A DNA stretch of 64,000 nucleotides from Bacillus sp. 103mf (lineage in GTDB: Bacteria > Bacillota > Bacilli > Bacillales > Bacillaceae_G): the NCBI RefSeq assembly GCF_900116295.1, contig NZ_FPAF01000005.1, positions 186,001-250,000 on the forward strand, in the 5' to 3' direction. Numbering within the stretch: position 1 is the stretch's first letter; each line of letters opens with the position of its first letter. The position numbers and the translations under genes were made by a program. Shown piece by piece: positions 55,098-63,728 of this stretch. The notes below the pieces were generated by a model, which saw only the letters and a list, made by a program, of their open reading frames with translations, was not told the origin of the DNA and did not search any database.

Positions 55098-55955
55098 TTA
55101 AATATATCTTCCGTAATCAGGAATAGCTACTTTATCAAAATTCTTTACTAAACGATGCAATTTATTTCTTAATTCTTCCCCAAACATAGGTAGACCGTGC
55201 CCTGTCACTACAGATTTAGGATTTAACTTCTCAAGTATTTTTATAGACTCCCAGGCGTTCTCCCAATCGGTAGTAAGATATCTTGGTGGACCATTTAATT
55301 CTTTTTGTTGAATCAATACTTTATACAATGAATCTTGTCTTACGGTAACAAAAGCATCTCCAGCGATTAAAAAACCGTCCATATTTCGAAACAGAGATAT
55401 ATGTCCAGGAGTATGCCCTGGAGTATGTATCCAACTCCATCCAGGCATATGGGGAACACTACCATCTGGAGGCAACTCATGTATACAGTTACCTAAATCA
55501 ATGCCTTCATTTGGAAACAAAGGAGAAATTTTCGCTACAAATCCACCCTCCACAGATCCATCTGGATCTGGATAGTCTTTTTCACCATTTAAATAGGGGA
55601 TTTCTAGCTTATGTGCATAAACTGGAACATCCCATTTTTTTATCAATTCAATTGCAGAACCAACATGATCAAAATGACCATGAGTCAATATAATTGCTTT
55701 GGGTGTACTATGTTTACCAAATTTTTCTTCTGCAAAATCTATGATGAGATTCATCGATTTTGGCATTCCCGTATCAATTAGAACCCATTCGTTTGGATTT
55801 GTAGAATCACCAACAAAACATACATTAACAATTTTTATACATAAACAATAGATGTTGGATGTAACTTCGATGCTATTTCCATTGCCAAGAGAAGTTAAAG
55901 GTAAAATTGTTTCATCTAAATTACTTTTCAATTCTTGATTCAATTTTTCATTCAT
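55098..55955 (-). CDS. MBL-fold metallo-hydrolase
   Basis: 285 residues. The metal site LTHGHFDHVG (HxHxDH), the later HTPGHTPGH and IAGDAF, and VTGHGLP are intact. Members include glyoxalase II-like, lactonase and other hydrolases; the substrate is unknown. AAAGGAG before ATG. It lies 109 bp upstream of the dehydrogenase on the same strand and may be co-transcribed with it, suggesting linked aldehyde/thioester chemistry, which is inference. Confidence 0.87.
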   Translation of the reverse strand: MNEKLNQELKSNLDETILPLTSLGNGNSIEVTSNIYCLCIKIVNVCFVGDSTNPNEWVLIDTGMPKSMNLIIDFAEEKFGKHSTPKAIILTHGHFDHVGSAIELIKKWDVPVYAHKLEIPYLNGEKDYPDPDGSVEGGFVAKISPLFPNEGIDLGNCIHELPPDGSVPHMPGWSWIHTPGHTPGHISLFRNMDGFLIAGDAFVTVRQDSLYKVLIQQKELNGPPRYLTTDWENAWESIKILEKLNPKSVVTGHGLPMFGEELRNKLHRLVKNFDKVAIPDYGRYI

Positions 55956-56029
55956 AAGAGCAAACTCCTTTTTACATTATGCTCTTTAGTATGTAGAATT
56001 ACTAAAATAATATTACCATTGGGTTCAGC

Positions 56030-56170
56030 CGCATGCCCATCAACTTAAGAAATTCATTATTCCCCAAAACGAAAAAATGAACTGAATTCTCAAAAATAAC
56101 TAACTTTAGAGAAGGAAAAACTTTGTTTAGGCGGTACTTCAAAAAACTAGCTTGATAGCGGTGTGGCGAT
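56030..56170. mobile_element. Non-autonomous IS231 derivative (MIC231-like), about 140 bp
   Basis: Left end GCATGCCCATCAACTTAAGA, right end CTAGCTTGATAGCGGTGTGG. Interior AAAACGAAAAAATGAACTGAA matches 39213. No coding capacity. Confidence 0.7.
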
Positions 56171-56287
56171 ACCCCTAAAGGGGATTTAGTTAAATAAAAA
56201 TAAGTGATTGTTGTTTTTAGGTCTCGTTCATAATTTGGGTTATTCCATTTAAAGGGCGCGATTGTGGAGCAAAATAGATAGGAAATG

Positions 56288-56435
56288 ATCAAACTTTTTT
56301 ATAAAAAAATAAACCAACTGAAAGTATTAAGAGCGTGTTTTGATCAATCTGTTTTTTTTTAACACGCTCTTTTTTATGATTGTTTATCAAGGTTATTAGT
56401 ATTAATTTGGTCAAACTTTATTTTAAAGCAACAGC
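56288..56435. repeat. Hairpin-containing repeat, copy C
   Basis: CAAACTTTTTTATAAA at the left, the hairpin AAGAGCGTGTT/AACACGCTCTT (56330-56371), then GGTTATTAGTATTAATTTGG and TCAAACTTTATT. Same order as 16766-16905. Confidence 0.6.
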
Positions 56436-56565
56436 TTTATCAAGTTACTTTTAAGATTCATTTATATATGAAAGATGATTTTTATTCATCTTGAACGATT
56501 TGAATTGGATATAAAATGTTATGAGTTCTATAATTATTTTCGTTGTGTTTGAATTAAAACTTATA

Positions 56566-56685
56566 TTACATAAAAATTCGTTGAGAAACTTCTATAATTG
56601 CAGCAATACCGGATAATAATACGAAACCACCTAGGCAGGACATAACAACAACTTGATTGAATAATAAATCTTGATTTTCTTTCAT
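56566..56685 (-). CDS. Small hydrophobic protein, 39 residues
   Basis: MKENQDLLFNQVVVMSCLGG followed by FVLLSGIAAIIEVSQRIFM: one membrane helix flanked by short polar ends. AAGGAGCG lies 9 bases before ATG 56685, a strong ribosome site. It may be a spore- or envelope-associated small protein; no family recognised. Confidence 0.55.
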   Translation of the reverse strand: MKENQDLLFNQVVVMSCLGGFVLLSGIAAIIEVSQRIFM

Positions 56686-56973
56686 GAGAATTCGCTCCTT
56701 TAGCATATTTTTTAGGTTTGATTGGTTATCTACTATTAGTTTATATGGAACCTGATAGTAGAACCATCAATCAAGAGGATAAACTGAGTGAACCCGAACT
56801 GTTCTCTACCGTCCATAGACGCTTCCCAGATTTAAAATTGGCGATTGATCCAGATGAGTTGATTTATAACCATAATGGAGTGGTACGTTTCATTGCTAGT
56901 ATGCCAATGATTTTCTAACCTTTGGTGATATGTTGTTTTTAAATTAGATACAAAGCCTAGCTGAAAAAACAGG

Positions 56974-57080
56974 GAATCGATGATGCCCTCATTCAGCCTT
57001 GTTCTGGACATACAAGTAGGCAATCGCTTGAAGTGTATTCGAAATTAGCTATAACAGAAGCGCAAGAAGAATATAACTAA
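56974..57080 (+). pseudogene. Tyrosine recombinase C-terminal remnant
   Basis: [20 protein letters not shown] with [15 protein letters not shown]-stop: the GHxS...Y ending (nucleophile Tyr in VYSKL) of a phage-type integrase. The preceding region (56718-56918, with SEPELFSTVHRRFPDLKLAI) is coding-like but unidentified. No catalytic Arg remains. Confidence 0.5.
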
Positions 57081-57104
57081 GTGATTTCTTCCTTTCCTGT
57101 GTGA

Positions 57105-57690
57105 AAAACTTCTGTGTTTCTTTATGATTCATATATTTATTGGGAAATACTTTGAACTTTGAGGCACAGATACTCCTTCTACCCTATTATAGAAGCTATT
57201 TTGAACGTAAGGAATTTGTAAGGAATAGGTAAGGAAAAAGAAATTTTCATTGTGTATGATCAAAATATAAATAAGCATGAAAGGTGGAACAGATATATGA
57301 TTTCTACTGCTGACGACTTAAACAAATTCTTCTCTTACTTACTCAGTGGCAAATGACTGAAGGAACAGCAACTAAAACAAATGGTTACTACAGTTCCTAC
57401 AGGAAGAAAAGGAATCGATGGATATGGTCTTGCAATCTATGAAATTAAGCTTCCAAACGGTGTCTCGGTATGGGGGACACACGGGTGGTGTTCCAGGGTT
57501 TTCTATTCTTACCGGAGGTACACTTGGAGCCAATCATACGTTGGCCATCAATTTGAACAGTTCGGGTAGAGCTAACATTACTAATCCTTTTAAAAATATT
57601 TTACTTGCTGAATTTAGCAAGTAGGCAAAGAGGAAAAACGGATAAATTTTGTCATATTTTTTATAGCTAAACAAATAAGTGATGAAATCG
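57105..57690 (+). repeat. Partial duplicate of the 23.4-25.1 kb locus
   Basis: 57110-57295 matches 23410-23605 (shared text such as CCCTATTATAGAAGCTATTT), and 57297-57680 matches 24696-25070. The intervening about 1.1 kb is missing in this copy. The junction lies in an ATGA shared by both parents. Confidence 0.8.
57297..57624 (+). pseudogene. Truncated copy of the serine hydrolase gene
   Basis: Encodes ISTADDLNKFFSYLLSGK-stop, then KEQQLKQMVTTVPTGRKGID and YEIKLPNGVSVWG, and, after a one-base shift at the run of G's near 57472, GGVPGFSILTGGTLGANHT to the natural end AEFSK. It corresponds to the C-terminal third of the protein at 23853. One stop and one frameshift. Confidence 0.85.
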
Positions 57691-57718
57691 ATTACTTATC
57701 TAAGGAGGCAATTCTCTC

Positions 57719-59803
57719 ATGAAAAATAAACTCTCTGGGGCATTAGCCGCTACATTGGCACTAACGATGACCCTACCAACAGGGGCGATAGCGTCTTCTA
57801 GCAGTAAGACTCCGGTTGTAGCTAACCAAGAAGTTGCTAGCCAAGAACTGGAGAAGATTGCGGCAGAGAAGGCTGCGCTACTCACGAAGTCCCATGGTAC
57901 GACTAGCGTGCAGTATGCGCTAATTGATAATGGAAAACTTATTTTGTCGGGTCAGACAGGCAAGAACGATATGGAAGGGGAACAGCGGCTGACTAAAGAT
58001 ACTATATACGGGGTTGGTTCAGTCAGTAAAGTGTATGCAGCAGCGGCTGTAATGAAATTGGTTGACGAAGAAAAAGTCGATTTGGATGCTCCTGTCGTCC
58101 ACTATGTTCCTGATTTCAAGATGAAAGACGAGCGGTACAAACGCATTACGCCGCGTATGCTGTTGAACCACTCCTCCGGCTTGCAAGGTTCCACGTTTAG
58201 TAATGCATTTTTATTTAACGATAATGATCCCTATGCCCATGATGTCTTGTTGCGGCAATTGTCCAACCAGAGCTTGAAGGCGGATCCTGGCGCGTTCTCG
58301 GTATACTGCAACGACGGCTTTACGCTGGCCGAGATTTTGGTGGAAAGAGTCAGCGGTATGAGCTTTACCGAATTTCTACATCAACGGTTTACAGAACCCT
58401 TAAAGCTGAATCATACGAAAACGCCGCAGGACAAATGGGAAGACGAAAAGCGGGCTGGACTTTATTTTCCGGCGTACCAAGGGCAGCTTCCCATTGAATC
58501 GGTGAATGTGATTGGTTCGGGAGGGATCTCTTCCACGGCAGGAGATATGGTACGATTCTCACAATTATTTATGGGACAGGGAAAAGGGATCCTCTCTGAT
58601 AAGGCAGTCAAGGCGATGGAGCAAGAGGAATATAAAAAAGGAATGTGGCCGGGGGATGGAGATAATATTTTCAACTATGGTCTTGGCTGGGATAGTGTGA
58701 AACTATACCCATTCAGTGAATATGGGATAAAAGGCTTGGCTAAGGGCGGCGACACGGCACTGCAACATGCTATACTGGTCGTGCTTCCGGAACAGAAGAT
58801 GGCAGCGGCTGTGTTGTCATCCGGCGGCCAAAGCTCTACAAATCAACTGATGGCAACTGAATTGCTGCTCGCCGCGCTCAAAGAGAAGGGCACAATTAAG
58901 GACATCAAGCCGAACAAATCCTTTGGCAAGCCGATCAAGGCCAAGATGCCTCAAGACGTGGCGAAGAAAGCGGGTTTTTACGGCAATAGCGAAAGTCATT
59001 TCAAAATAGAAATTACAAAGAATGGAGAACTGTTCTTACCATCTAATCGAGAAGAAAAATATGTATATACTGCGAATGGAAGCTTTATTAATGAGAAGGG
59101 TACTTCCAAGCTCAACTTCGTCACCGAGAAGAATGGAAGAACTTATTTGAGGGAGAGCACATATAAATCGACGCCAGGCTTAGGGCAAGATGTGATGACT
59201 CACTATTTAGCCGAGAAACTAGAAGACAACGTGCTATCGAAGAAAACCGCTGCCACATGGGCGAAGCGGGAAGGCGTCAAGTTCTATCTCGTGAACGAGA
59301 AATTTAGTTCTATTGAATATCTCGTTCAACCGAAACTTCTTACCAAACAAATTACTCGCAAGGAAGGCCTGGCGGGCTATTGGGACGGCAGAAAAATTAC
59401 AGGCCCGAACACCGCGGCGCATCAGCTCCAGATTCCTGTGATGAACGGCCGTGATACGACGGAAACGCATTTCTATACAGAAGGCGACAATGAATATATG
59501 GAGATGACCGGATTGTTATACGTAAGTGGATCCAACGTAAAACCGCTTGATGCAGGCCAATCATCCAAAGTTACGCTGCAAGCAAATGGGCATGCGAAAT
59601 GGTTTACGATTCCGCAAGCGGCAGCAGGGAAAACGATGACCGTGGCGTTGTCATCGAAGAGTTCGTTCGCGGTGTATGATGAGAAGGGAGTATGCGTCAA
59701 TTTTACCGTTGTGAGCGGCAATAACAAAGTAAAACTGCCGAATAACGGAACGGTTGTATTTGCTGGCGCGCCGAATTCGGAATTTGCAATCACGTTGAAC
59801 TAG
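57719..59803 (+). CDS. Large secreted serine hydrolase (penicillin-binding-protein/beta-lactamase fold)
   Basis: 694 residues. Signal peptide MKNKLSGALAATLALTMTLP with cleavage near AIAS. The N-terminal half is a class C-type catalytic domain: SxxK in GVGSVSKVY, YxN in VYCNDGF, third motif KGGDT. The C-terminal half (about 390-694) holds beta-rich domains, including YTEGDNEYMEMTGLLYVSG, found in secreted esterase/peptidase-like relatives. Base composition and codon use (many GCG, CTG, GGC) are clearly more GC-rich than neighbours, suggesting acquisition from another Firmicute. AAGGAGG before ATG. Confidence 0.86.
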   Translation: MKNKLSGALAATLALTMTLPTGAIASSSSKTPVVANQEVASQELEKIAAEKAALLTKSHGTTSVQYALIDNGKLILSGQTGKNDMEGEQRLTKDTIYGVGSVSKVYAAAAVMKLVDEEKVDLDAPVVHYVPDFKMKDERYKRITPRMLLNHSSGLQGSTFSNAFLFNDNDPYAHDVLLRQLSNQSLKADPGAFSVYCNDGFTLAEILVERVSGMSFTEFLHQRFTEPLKLNHTKTPQDKWEDEKRAGLYFPAYQGQLPIESVNVIGSGGISSTAGDMVRFSQLFMGQGKGILSDKAVKAMEQEEYKKGMWPGDGDNIFNYGLGWDSVKLYPFSEYGIKGLAKGGDTALQHAILVVLPEQKMAAAVLSSGGQSSTNQLMATELLLAALKEKGTIKDIKPNKSFGKPIKAKMPQDVAKKAGFYGNSESHFKIEITKNGELFLPSNREEKYVYTANGSFINEKGTSKLNFVTEKNGRTYLRESTYKSTPGLGQDVMTHYLAEKLEDNVLSKKTAATWAKREGVKFYLVNEKFSSIEYLVQPKLLTKQITRKEGLAGYWDGRKITGPNTAAHQLQIPVMNGRDTTETHFYTEGDNEYMEMTGLLYVSGSNVKPLDAGQSSKVTLQANGHAKWFTIPQAAAGKTMTVALSSKSSFAVYDEKGVCVNFTVVSGNNKVKLPNNGTVVFAGAPNSEFAITLN

Positions 59804-59824
59804 CTACAATTCAAGATGAACTTC

Positions 59825-59872
59825 AACAAAACCAGTACGACACAGAAAAGGTGTTTTGCTGGTTTTGTTTGT
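59825..59872 (+). terminator. Terminator of the large serine hydrolase gene
   Basis: AACAAAACCAG (59825-59835) pairs with CTGGTTTTGTT (59859-59869), followed by T's. Confidence 0.8.
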
Positions 59873-59880
59873 ATTTACGC

Positions 59881-59990
59881 ATTATCTTTACGAAGAGGCT
59901 TTCCACGAATAATATCACGCTCAAACTATGCAAGAACAGCTAGCATACCAGTTTTCAGGTGAAGTAAATTATTCGATTTATAATTCATTG
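59881..59990 (-). pseudogene. Serine recombinase (resolvase) remnant
   Basis: Minus-strand codons LKTGMLAVLA-stop-FERDIIRGKPLRKDN recall the 'G-x-L ... AEFERD-I-R-E' helix of resolvases. Short and interrupted; tentative. Confidence 0.35.
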
Positions 59991-60090
59991 CAACATTGAC
60001 AATTATACGAGAAATAGTTGGCACGTTATTTCATCTCCTCTCTATAAGATTTTCTATAAAATTAATATCTAAAAGAAAGGTGAATTTAAT

Positions 60091-60600
60091 ATGAAGCTTG
60101 AAACTAATAGATTGTTGTTAAAAGCTCTTGATCTTAATCTAATCGAGGTTGCAACCCAGCGTGATATACAGGCAATCGAAGCAATGGGATACAAAACCAA
60201 CGGGGAATGGCCAGGCGCTGACTTTTTTGAAGCTTTGCCTTACTTTCGAGCACTTTTGATTAAAAATAATGGAACTAAAAGATTTGACTCCTGGATTATT
60301 GTGGAGAAAGGTACTAAAGAAATAGTTGGCGGTATTGGTTTTTTTGGTGATCCCGATTCGGGCGGTATGATTGAAATGGGCTTTGCTACTAATGAAAGCC
60401 AACGCCGTAAAGGTTATTGTTTTGAAGCTGCCTAAAAATTATTAAACTGGCCCTCGAACCAGGATGAGGTCAAATGTATTACTGCTAGATGTGAACGGGA
60501 CAACATCAATTCTAACAATGTTTTAGAGAAGTTAGGATTCCAAATTACTTACAGAGATACAGAACTAATTTATTGGAAATATAGCAATGGACAACTATAG
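60091..60600 (+). pseudogene. GNAT N-acetyltransferase with an in-frame stop
   Basis: A 170-codon frame from ATG 60091 is interrupted only by TAA at 60433-60435. Before it: LETNRLLLKALDLNLIEVAT, MIEMGFATNESQRRKGYCFE (acetyl-CoA loop region). After it: CITARCERDNINSNNVLEKL, GFQITYRDTELIYW. It is a RimJ/RimL-type GNAT. The first 114 residues could still be made but would lack the last strands. Confidence 0.8.
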
Positions 60601-60677
60601 GGAAATTTGTCCATTATTATATCCTGTTTATATAACCATAAAAATTTACCTTATACCTTTACTAGGAGACATATAAA

Positions 60678-61025
60678 ATAAAAGTATTAATAACTGGGGA
60701 AAATCGAGGTCTTGGTTTTGAGTTAGCCAACATATTTTCTAACAATGGGCATATTATTTTCCCAGTTGTTAGAAAGCAGCAAGAACTTCAGAAGCTTACG
60801 CATATATTTCCAGACCGCTGCTATCCAATTTTAGCAGATTTAAACGATGATAAGAGTGTAGAGAAAATCCAAACTTCTCTTAACAAATATACAGGTTGTA
60901 TCGATTTAGTCATTAATAATGCTATTCAAAATAATAAATTCAATGTAGACGAACTTTCTGGAATTAGTAAAAATGAGCAGCTAGTAGAAGATAAATTGAA
61001 ATTAAGGAGGGTTTGTATTGGGTAA
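60678..61025 (+). pseudogene. Short-chain dehydrogenase, N-terminal half without a valid start
   Basis: Codons from 60678 give KVLITGENRGLGFELANIFS, NNGHIIFPVVRKQQELQKL and CIDLVINNAI, the Rossmann part of an SDR. The position where ATG is expected reads ATA, 6-7 bases after TAGGAGA. The catalytic Tyr-Lys half is missing; the frame runs into the ribosome site of the ankyrin gene. Confidence 0.75.
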
Positions 61026-61524
61026 AAAAAGTATAAACAAAGCAATAGGGAATGCAATTAAACTTGGTGATATTAATGAGGTGAAACAATTAATAGGAAA
61101 TGATACAGAAACCTTGAATACTATGACTCCGTTTGGTACATGGTTGCATGTAGCAGCAAAGAATGGACACCTTGAAATAGTAAAGTATCTAATTGAAAAA
61201 GGTATAGATATTGATGCTAGAGGTGGTACATTTAATGCTTCTGCATTAAATTTGGCAGCAGGAGCAGGGCATTTCGGAATAGTAAAGTATCTAATAGAAG
61301 TTGGCACAGAATTAGATGTGAGCTTAGCAAAAAGAAACCCACTATTTGGAGCGATTTACGGCGGGCATAAAGAAGTAGTCGAATTTCTAGTTGAAAAAGG
61401 TATAGATATTTCAATTAGGTATACTGGTGAAAAGATTAACAAGATAGGTGCCTATGAATATGCTAGAGAATTTGGACAAACAGAAATTGCTGAATATCTA
61501 AAGGGAAAATTAGAAGAAAAGTAG
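61018..61524 (+). CDS. Ankyrin-repeat protein
   Basis: 168 residues with about four ankyrin units: LHVAAKNGHLEIVKYLIEKG, LNLAAGAGHFGIVKYLIEVG, LFGAIYGGHKEVVEFLVEKG and a last partial YEYAREFGQTEIAEYL. TTG 61018 is the start, 7 bases after AAGGAGG; no ATG is well placed. Small ankyrin proteins in Firmicutes often sit in toxin-immunity loci, as here (DUF2247, SUKH follow). Confidence 0.85.
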   Translation: MGKKSINKAIGNAIKLGDINEVKQLIGNDTETLNTMTPFGTWLHVAAKNGHLEIVKYLIEKGIDIDARGGTFNASALNLAAGAGHFGIVKYLIEVGTELDVSLAKRNPLFGAIYGGHKEVVEFLVEKGIDISIRYTGEKINKIGAYEYAREFGQTEIAEYLKGKLEEK

Positions 61525-61709
61525 TACTAGTTATTAGTTCTCAGTTGAAACATGGGGACATTCTAAAGTAAAGGGTAAAAATATTTCACATAATGAAGTA
61601 CTACAGTTATAAAGATTTATGAATTACAGAGAGAATAACAACAGTTAAATCTTAATAGGAAAATTACAGGTTCTTCTAATCAAAATCCAAAAGGTCAAAG
61701 GTGAATATA

Positions 61710-62252
61710 ATGGATTATTCTATAGATATTTTAAAGCAAAGCAAAATAAAATATGACTGGAAAACAATATATGTAGGTTTAGAGCTTAGTATAATTAAAA
61801 ATAACGACATAACTAATTATGCCGTGGAATTTTTATCTACTCATCAAGAATGTAATAATCCGTTCATTATAGAACTTGCTTGGGGAAAAAATGATATTGA
61901 ATATCGGAGAATACTGAAGAACATATTGGAAGAGCTAAATGGTGAAGAACTATTAAAGGATTCCGGTTTATGGAAATTCGAAAAAAGAAAATGGAGGTTT
62001 AGTATTCTGAAACATTTTAAAGTAATGCATCAAGATGAACCTAAAGAATTATTAAATAAAATTGTTGAAGTATTTGCTGACTTTGACTATCCAGAAGATA
62101 TGGAAAGGCTTATTAATTATATGCCTTCTAAAGACGGCTATAACCCATTGCTATACTCCGAAGAAGAAAATATAGTAAGATTAATCAGTTTTTTTAATGA
62201 CTTTTTACATAAAGAACAACAATACTTACAAAACAGAAAGGTGAAAAGATGA
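61710..62252 (+). CDS. DUF2247 family protein
   Basis: About 180 residues, helical: IKYDWKTIYVGLELSIIKND, AVEFLSTHQECNNPFIIELA, ending DFLHKEQQYLQNR. DUF2247 proteins occur in polymorphic-toxin immunity neighbourhoods. ATG 61710 follows AAAGGTGAATAT; GTG 61701 is an alternative. Its last codons overlap the next gene by 4 bp (ATGA), so the two are translationally coupled. Confidence 0.7.
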   Translation: MDYSIDILKQSKIKYDWKTIYVGLELSIIKNNDITNYAVEFLSTHQECNNPFIIELAWGKNDIEYRRILKNILEELNGEELLKDSGLWKFEKRKWRFSILKHFKVMHQDEPKELLNKIVEVFADFDYPEDMERLINYMPSKDGYNPLLYSEEENIVRLISFFNDFLHKEQQYLQNRKVKR

Positions 62253-62800
62253 TTTTACCAGAGGAGTTTAATGAGAAATGGGATGTAAGCAAAAATGGTC
62301 CGCTAATAAAATTTAATTATGAGCATTTAGTGGACACAGATTTTTCTGATGAAGTAAAGAGATTTTTGTCTATAGGAGGATTACCTGAAAATCCTGCACC
62401 ATATTTAGAATTTATTTCTTCACAAGCGTTATTAAAATCTATTACAAGTATACTCAATATACCAGAAGAATTTCAAAAATATTGGTTTTTGGGATCGACA
62501 GGTTCTGGAGATCCAATATGTATAATTGAGAAAAAAGAAAATGTAATGTTTCTTAATAATAGTGATGGTTATAAAGAAGAATTTATAAATTCTTCTTTAA
62601 GTCAATTTGCAGAATGTTTATTAGTATATTCAAGAATGATTGACAAGGCAATACAAACAAATGGTGAGGATGCCTTTATTAATAATGATATACCACAATC
62701 TGTGATTAATTGGTTAAGAGAAGAGTTAGAAAGAATTGACCCTAAGTGTATGGAAAAGGGATGTTTTTGGTTTACTGAGATTGGAAATTTATATGAATAA
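62249..62800 (+). CDS. SUKH-4-like immunity protein
   Basis: 183 residues: FSDEVKRFLSIGGLPENPAP, YWFLGSTGSGDPICIIEKKE, FINSSLSQFAECLLVYSRMI. The order of motifs (G-LP, LG-x-x-G-x-x-I, N-x-SL-x-x-F) fits the SUKH-4 branch. It overlaps the DUF2247 gene by ATGA, forming a two-gene unit with no toxin. Confidence 0.72.
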   Translation: MILPEEFNEKWDVSKNGPLIKFNYEHLVDTDFSDEVKRFLSIGGLPENPAPYLEFISSQALLKSITSILNIPEEFQKYWFLGSTGSGDPICIIEKKENVMFLNNSDGYKEEFINSSLSQFAECLLVYSRMIDKAIQTNGEDAFINNDIPQSVINWLREELERIDPKCMEKGCFWFTEIGNLYE

Positions 62801-62839
62801 TTGATAAGTACATTATTTTAGGGAGGTTATTGTTTTTAA

Positions 62840-62983
62840 AGGTTTTTAAGTTGTAAGGTTGAAAATTCCGAATGGTTAGATAAGATTGGAGATTTAAATC
62901 TAGAAGAATTAGATTTTTGGGATTTGCATCATTTTGCAATCTTCCTTGAAAATAGCAAAATGTATGCATTTATAGCTGAATAA
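62840..62983 (+). pseudogene. C-terminal fragment of an unrecognised gene
   Basis: 48 codons: FLSCKVENSEWLDKIGDLNL, EELDFWDLHHFAIFLENSK, MYAFIAE-stop. Coding-like, with a stop codon immediately upstream of the homologous-looking stretch and no start. Size and acidity recall immunity proteins. Confidence 0.4.
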
Positions 62984-63011
62984 GTAGAGGTTTTGGTAGG
63001 AGGGAAAATGT

Positions 63012-63554
63012 ATGAATTACCAAAAAATGAGCAAAGAAATTTCTTATGCGCTTCGTCATGCTCCATGGAAGTATGAATTAGAATTAGATGACGAAGGATG
63101 GGTGCCAGTTAATCAGTTATTAACTGCATTGCATCAATCAAAAGAATGGGAAAATATTACACAAGAAGATATAGAAAAAATGATTTTAATATCAGAAAAA
63201 AAGCGGCACGAATTATCAAATGGAAAAATTAGAGCTTTATATGGTCATTCTGTTCCAATGAAGATTATTAAGAAGAAAGCTATACCGCCTAGAAAACTAT
63301 ATCATGGAACTTCACCAAAATTTATGGAGTCCATTAGCGAATCTGGTTTGTTACCAATGTCCAGGCAATATGTTCATCTTTCAGAAGATATAGAGACAGC
63401 TAAACTAGTTGGTAAACGAAAAACCTCTGTTCCTGTTATCTTAATAATTGATACAGAAGAAGCTCAAAAAAAGGGAATTAAATTTTATCTAGGAAATGAA
63501 AAGGTATGGCTTGCAGATTCTATTCCAATAGAATGTATATCGATTAAGAAATGA
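63012..63554 (+). CDS. kptA: RNA 2'-phosphotransferase (KptA/Tpt1)
   Basis: 180 residues. N-terminal winged-helix domain (MSKEISYALRHAPWKYELEL, GWVPVNQLL), then the ADP-ribosyltransferase-like domain with IRALYGHSVPMK, YHGTSP, and YVHLSEDIETAKLVGKR. The usual R-H-R-R residues (Arg in ALRHAP, Arg in IRALYGHS, His in YHGT) are present. KptA uses NAD+ to remove an internal 2'-phosphate from RNA; its bacterial role is unclear because bacteria lack the tRNA-splicing pathway that needs it. AGGAGGG before ATG. Confidence 0.9.
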   Translation: MNYQKMSKEISYALRHAPWKYELELDDEGWVPVNQLLTALHQSKEWENITQEDIEKMILISEKKRHELSNGKIRALYGHSVPMKIIKKKAIPPRKLYHGTSPKFMESISESGLLPMSRQYVHLSEDIETAKLVGKRKTSVPVILIIDTEEAQKKGIKFYLGNEKVWLADSIPIECISIKK

Positions 63555-63728
63555 ATGGTTTTTGAAATGTTATTTTGCTAGATTCTGAGGATGAAGAAAG
63601 AAAATTTTAAAAGAACAAGCTAAAAAGCTAATGAAAACAGTGGACATGTTAAGTAGAAAGTGATTAAATTGCTATTTTGTGAGTTCATCGGGGACTGATA
63701 AAAAACATGCTTAATAAGGAGAGGGATT

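Noticed and set aside
56002-56292. 96-codon minus-strand frame
   Set aside because: It runs through the complement of an IS231 derivative and the hairpin repeat; no start signal.
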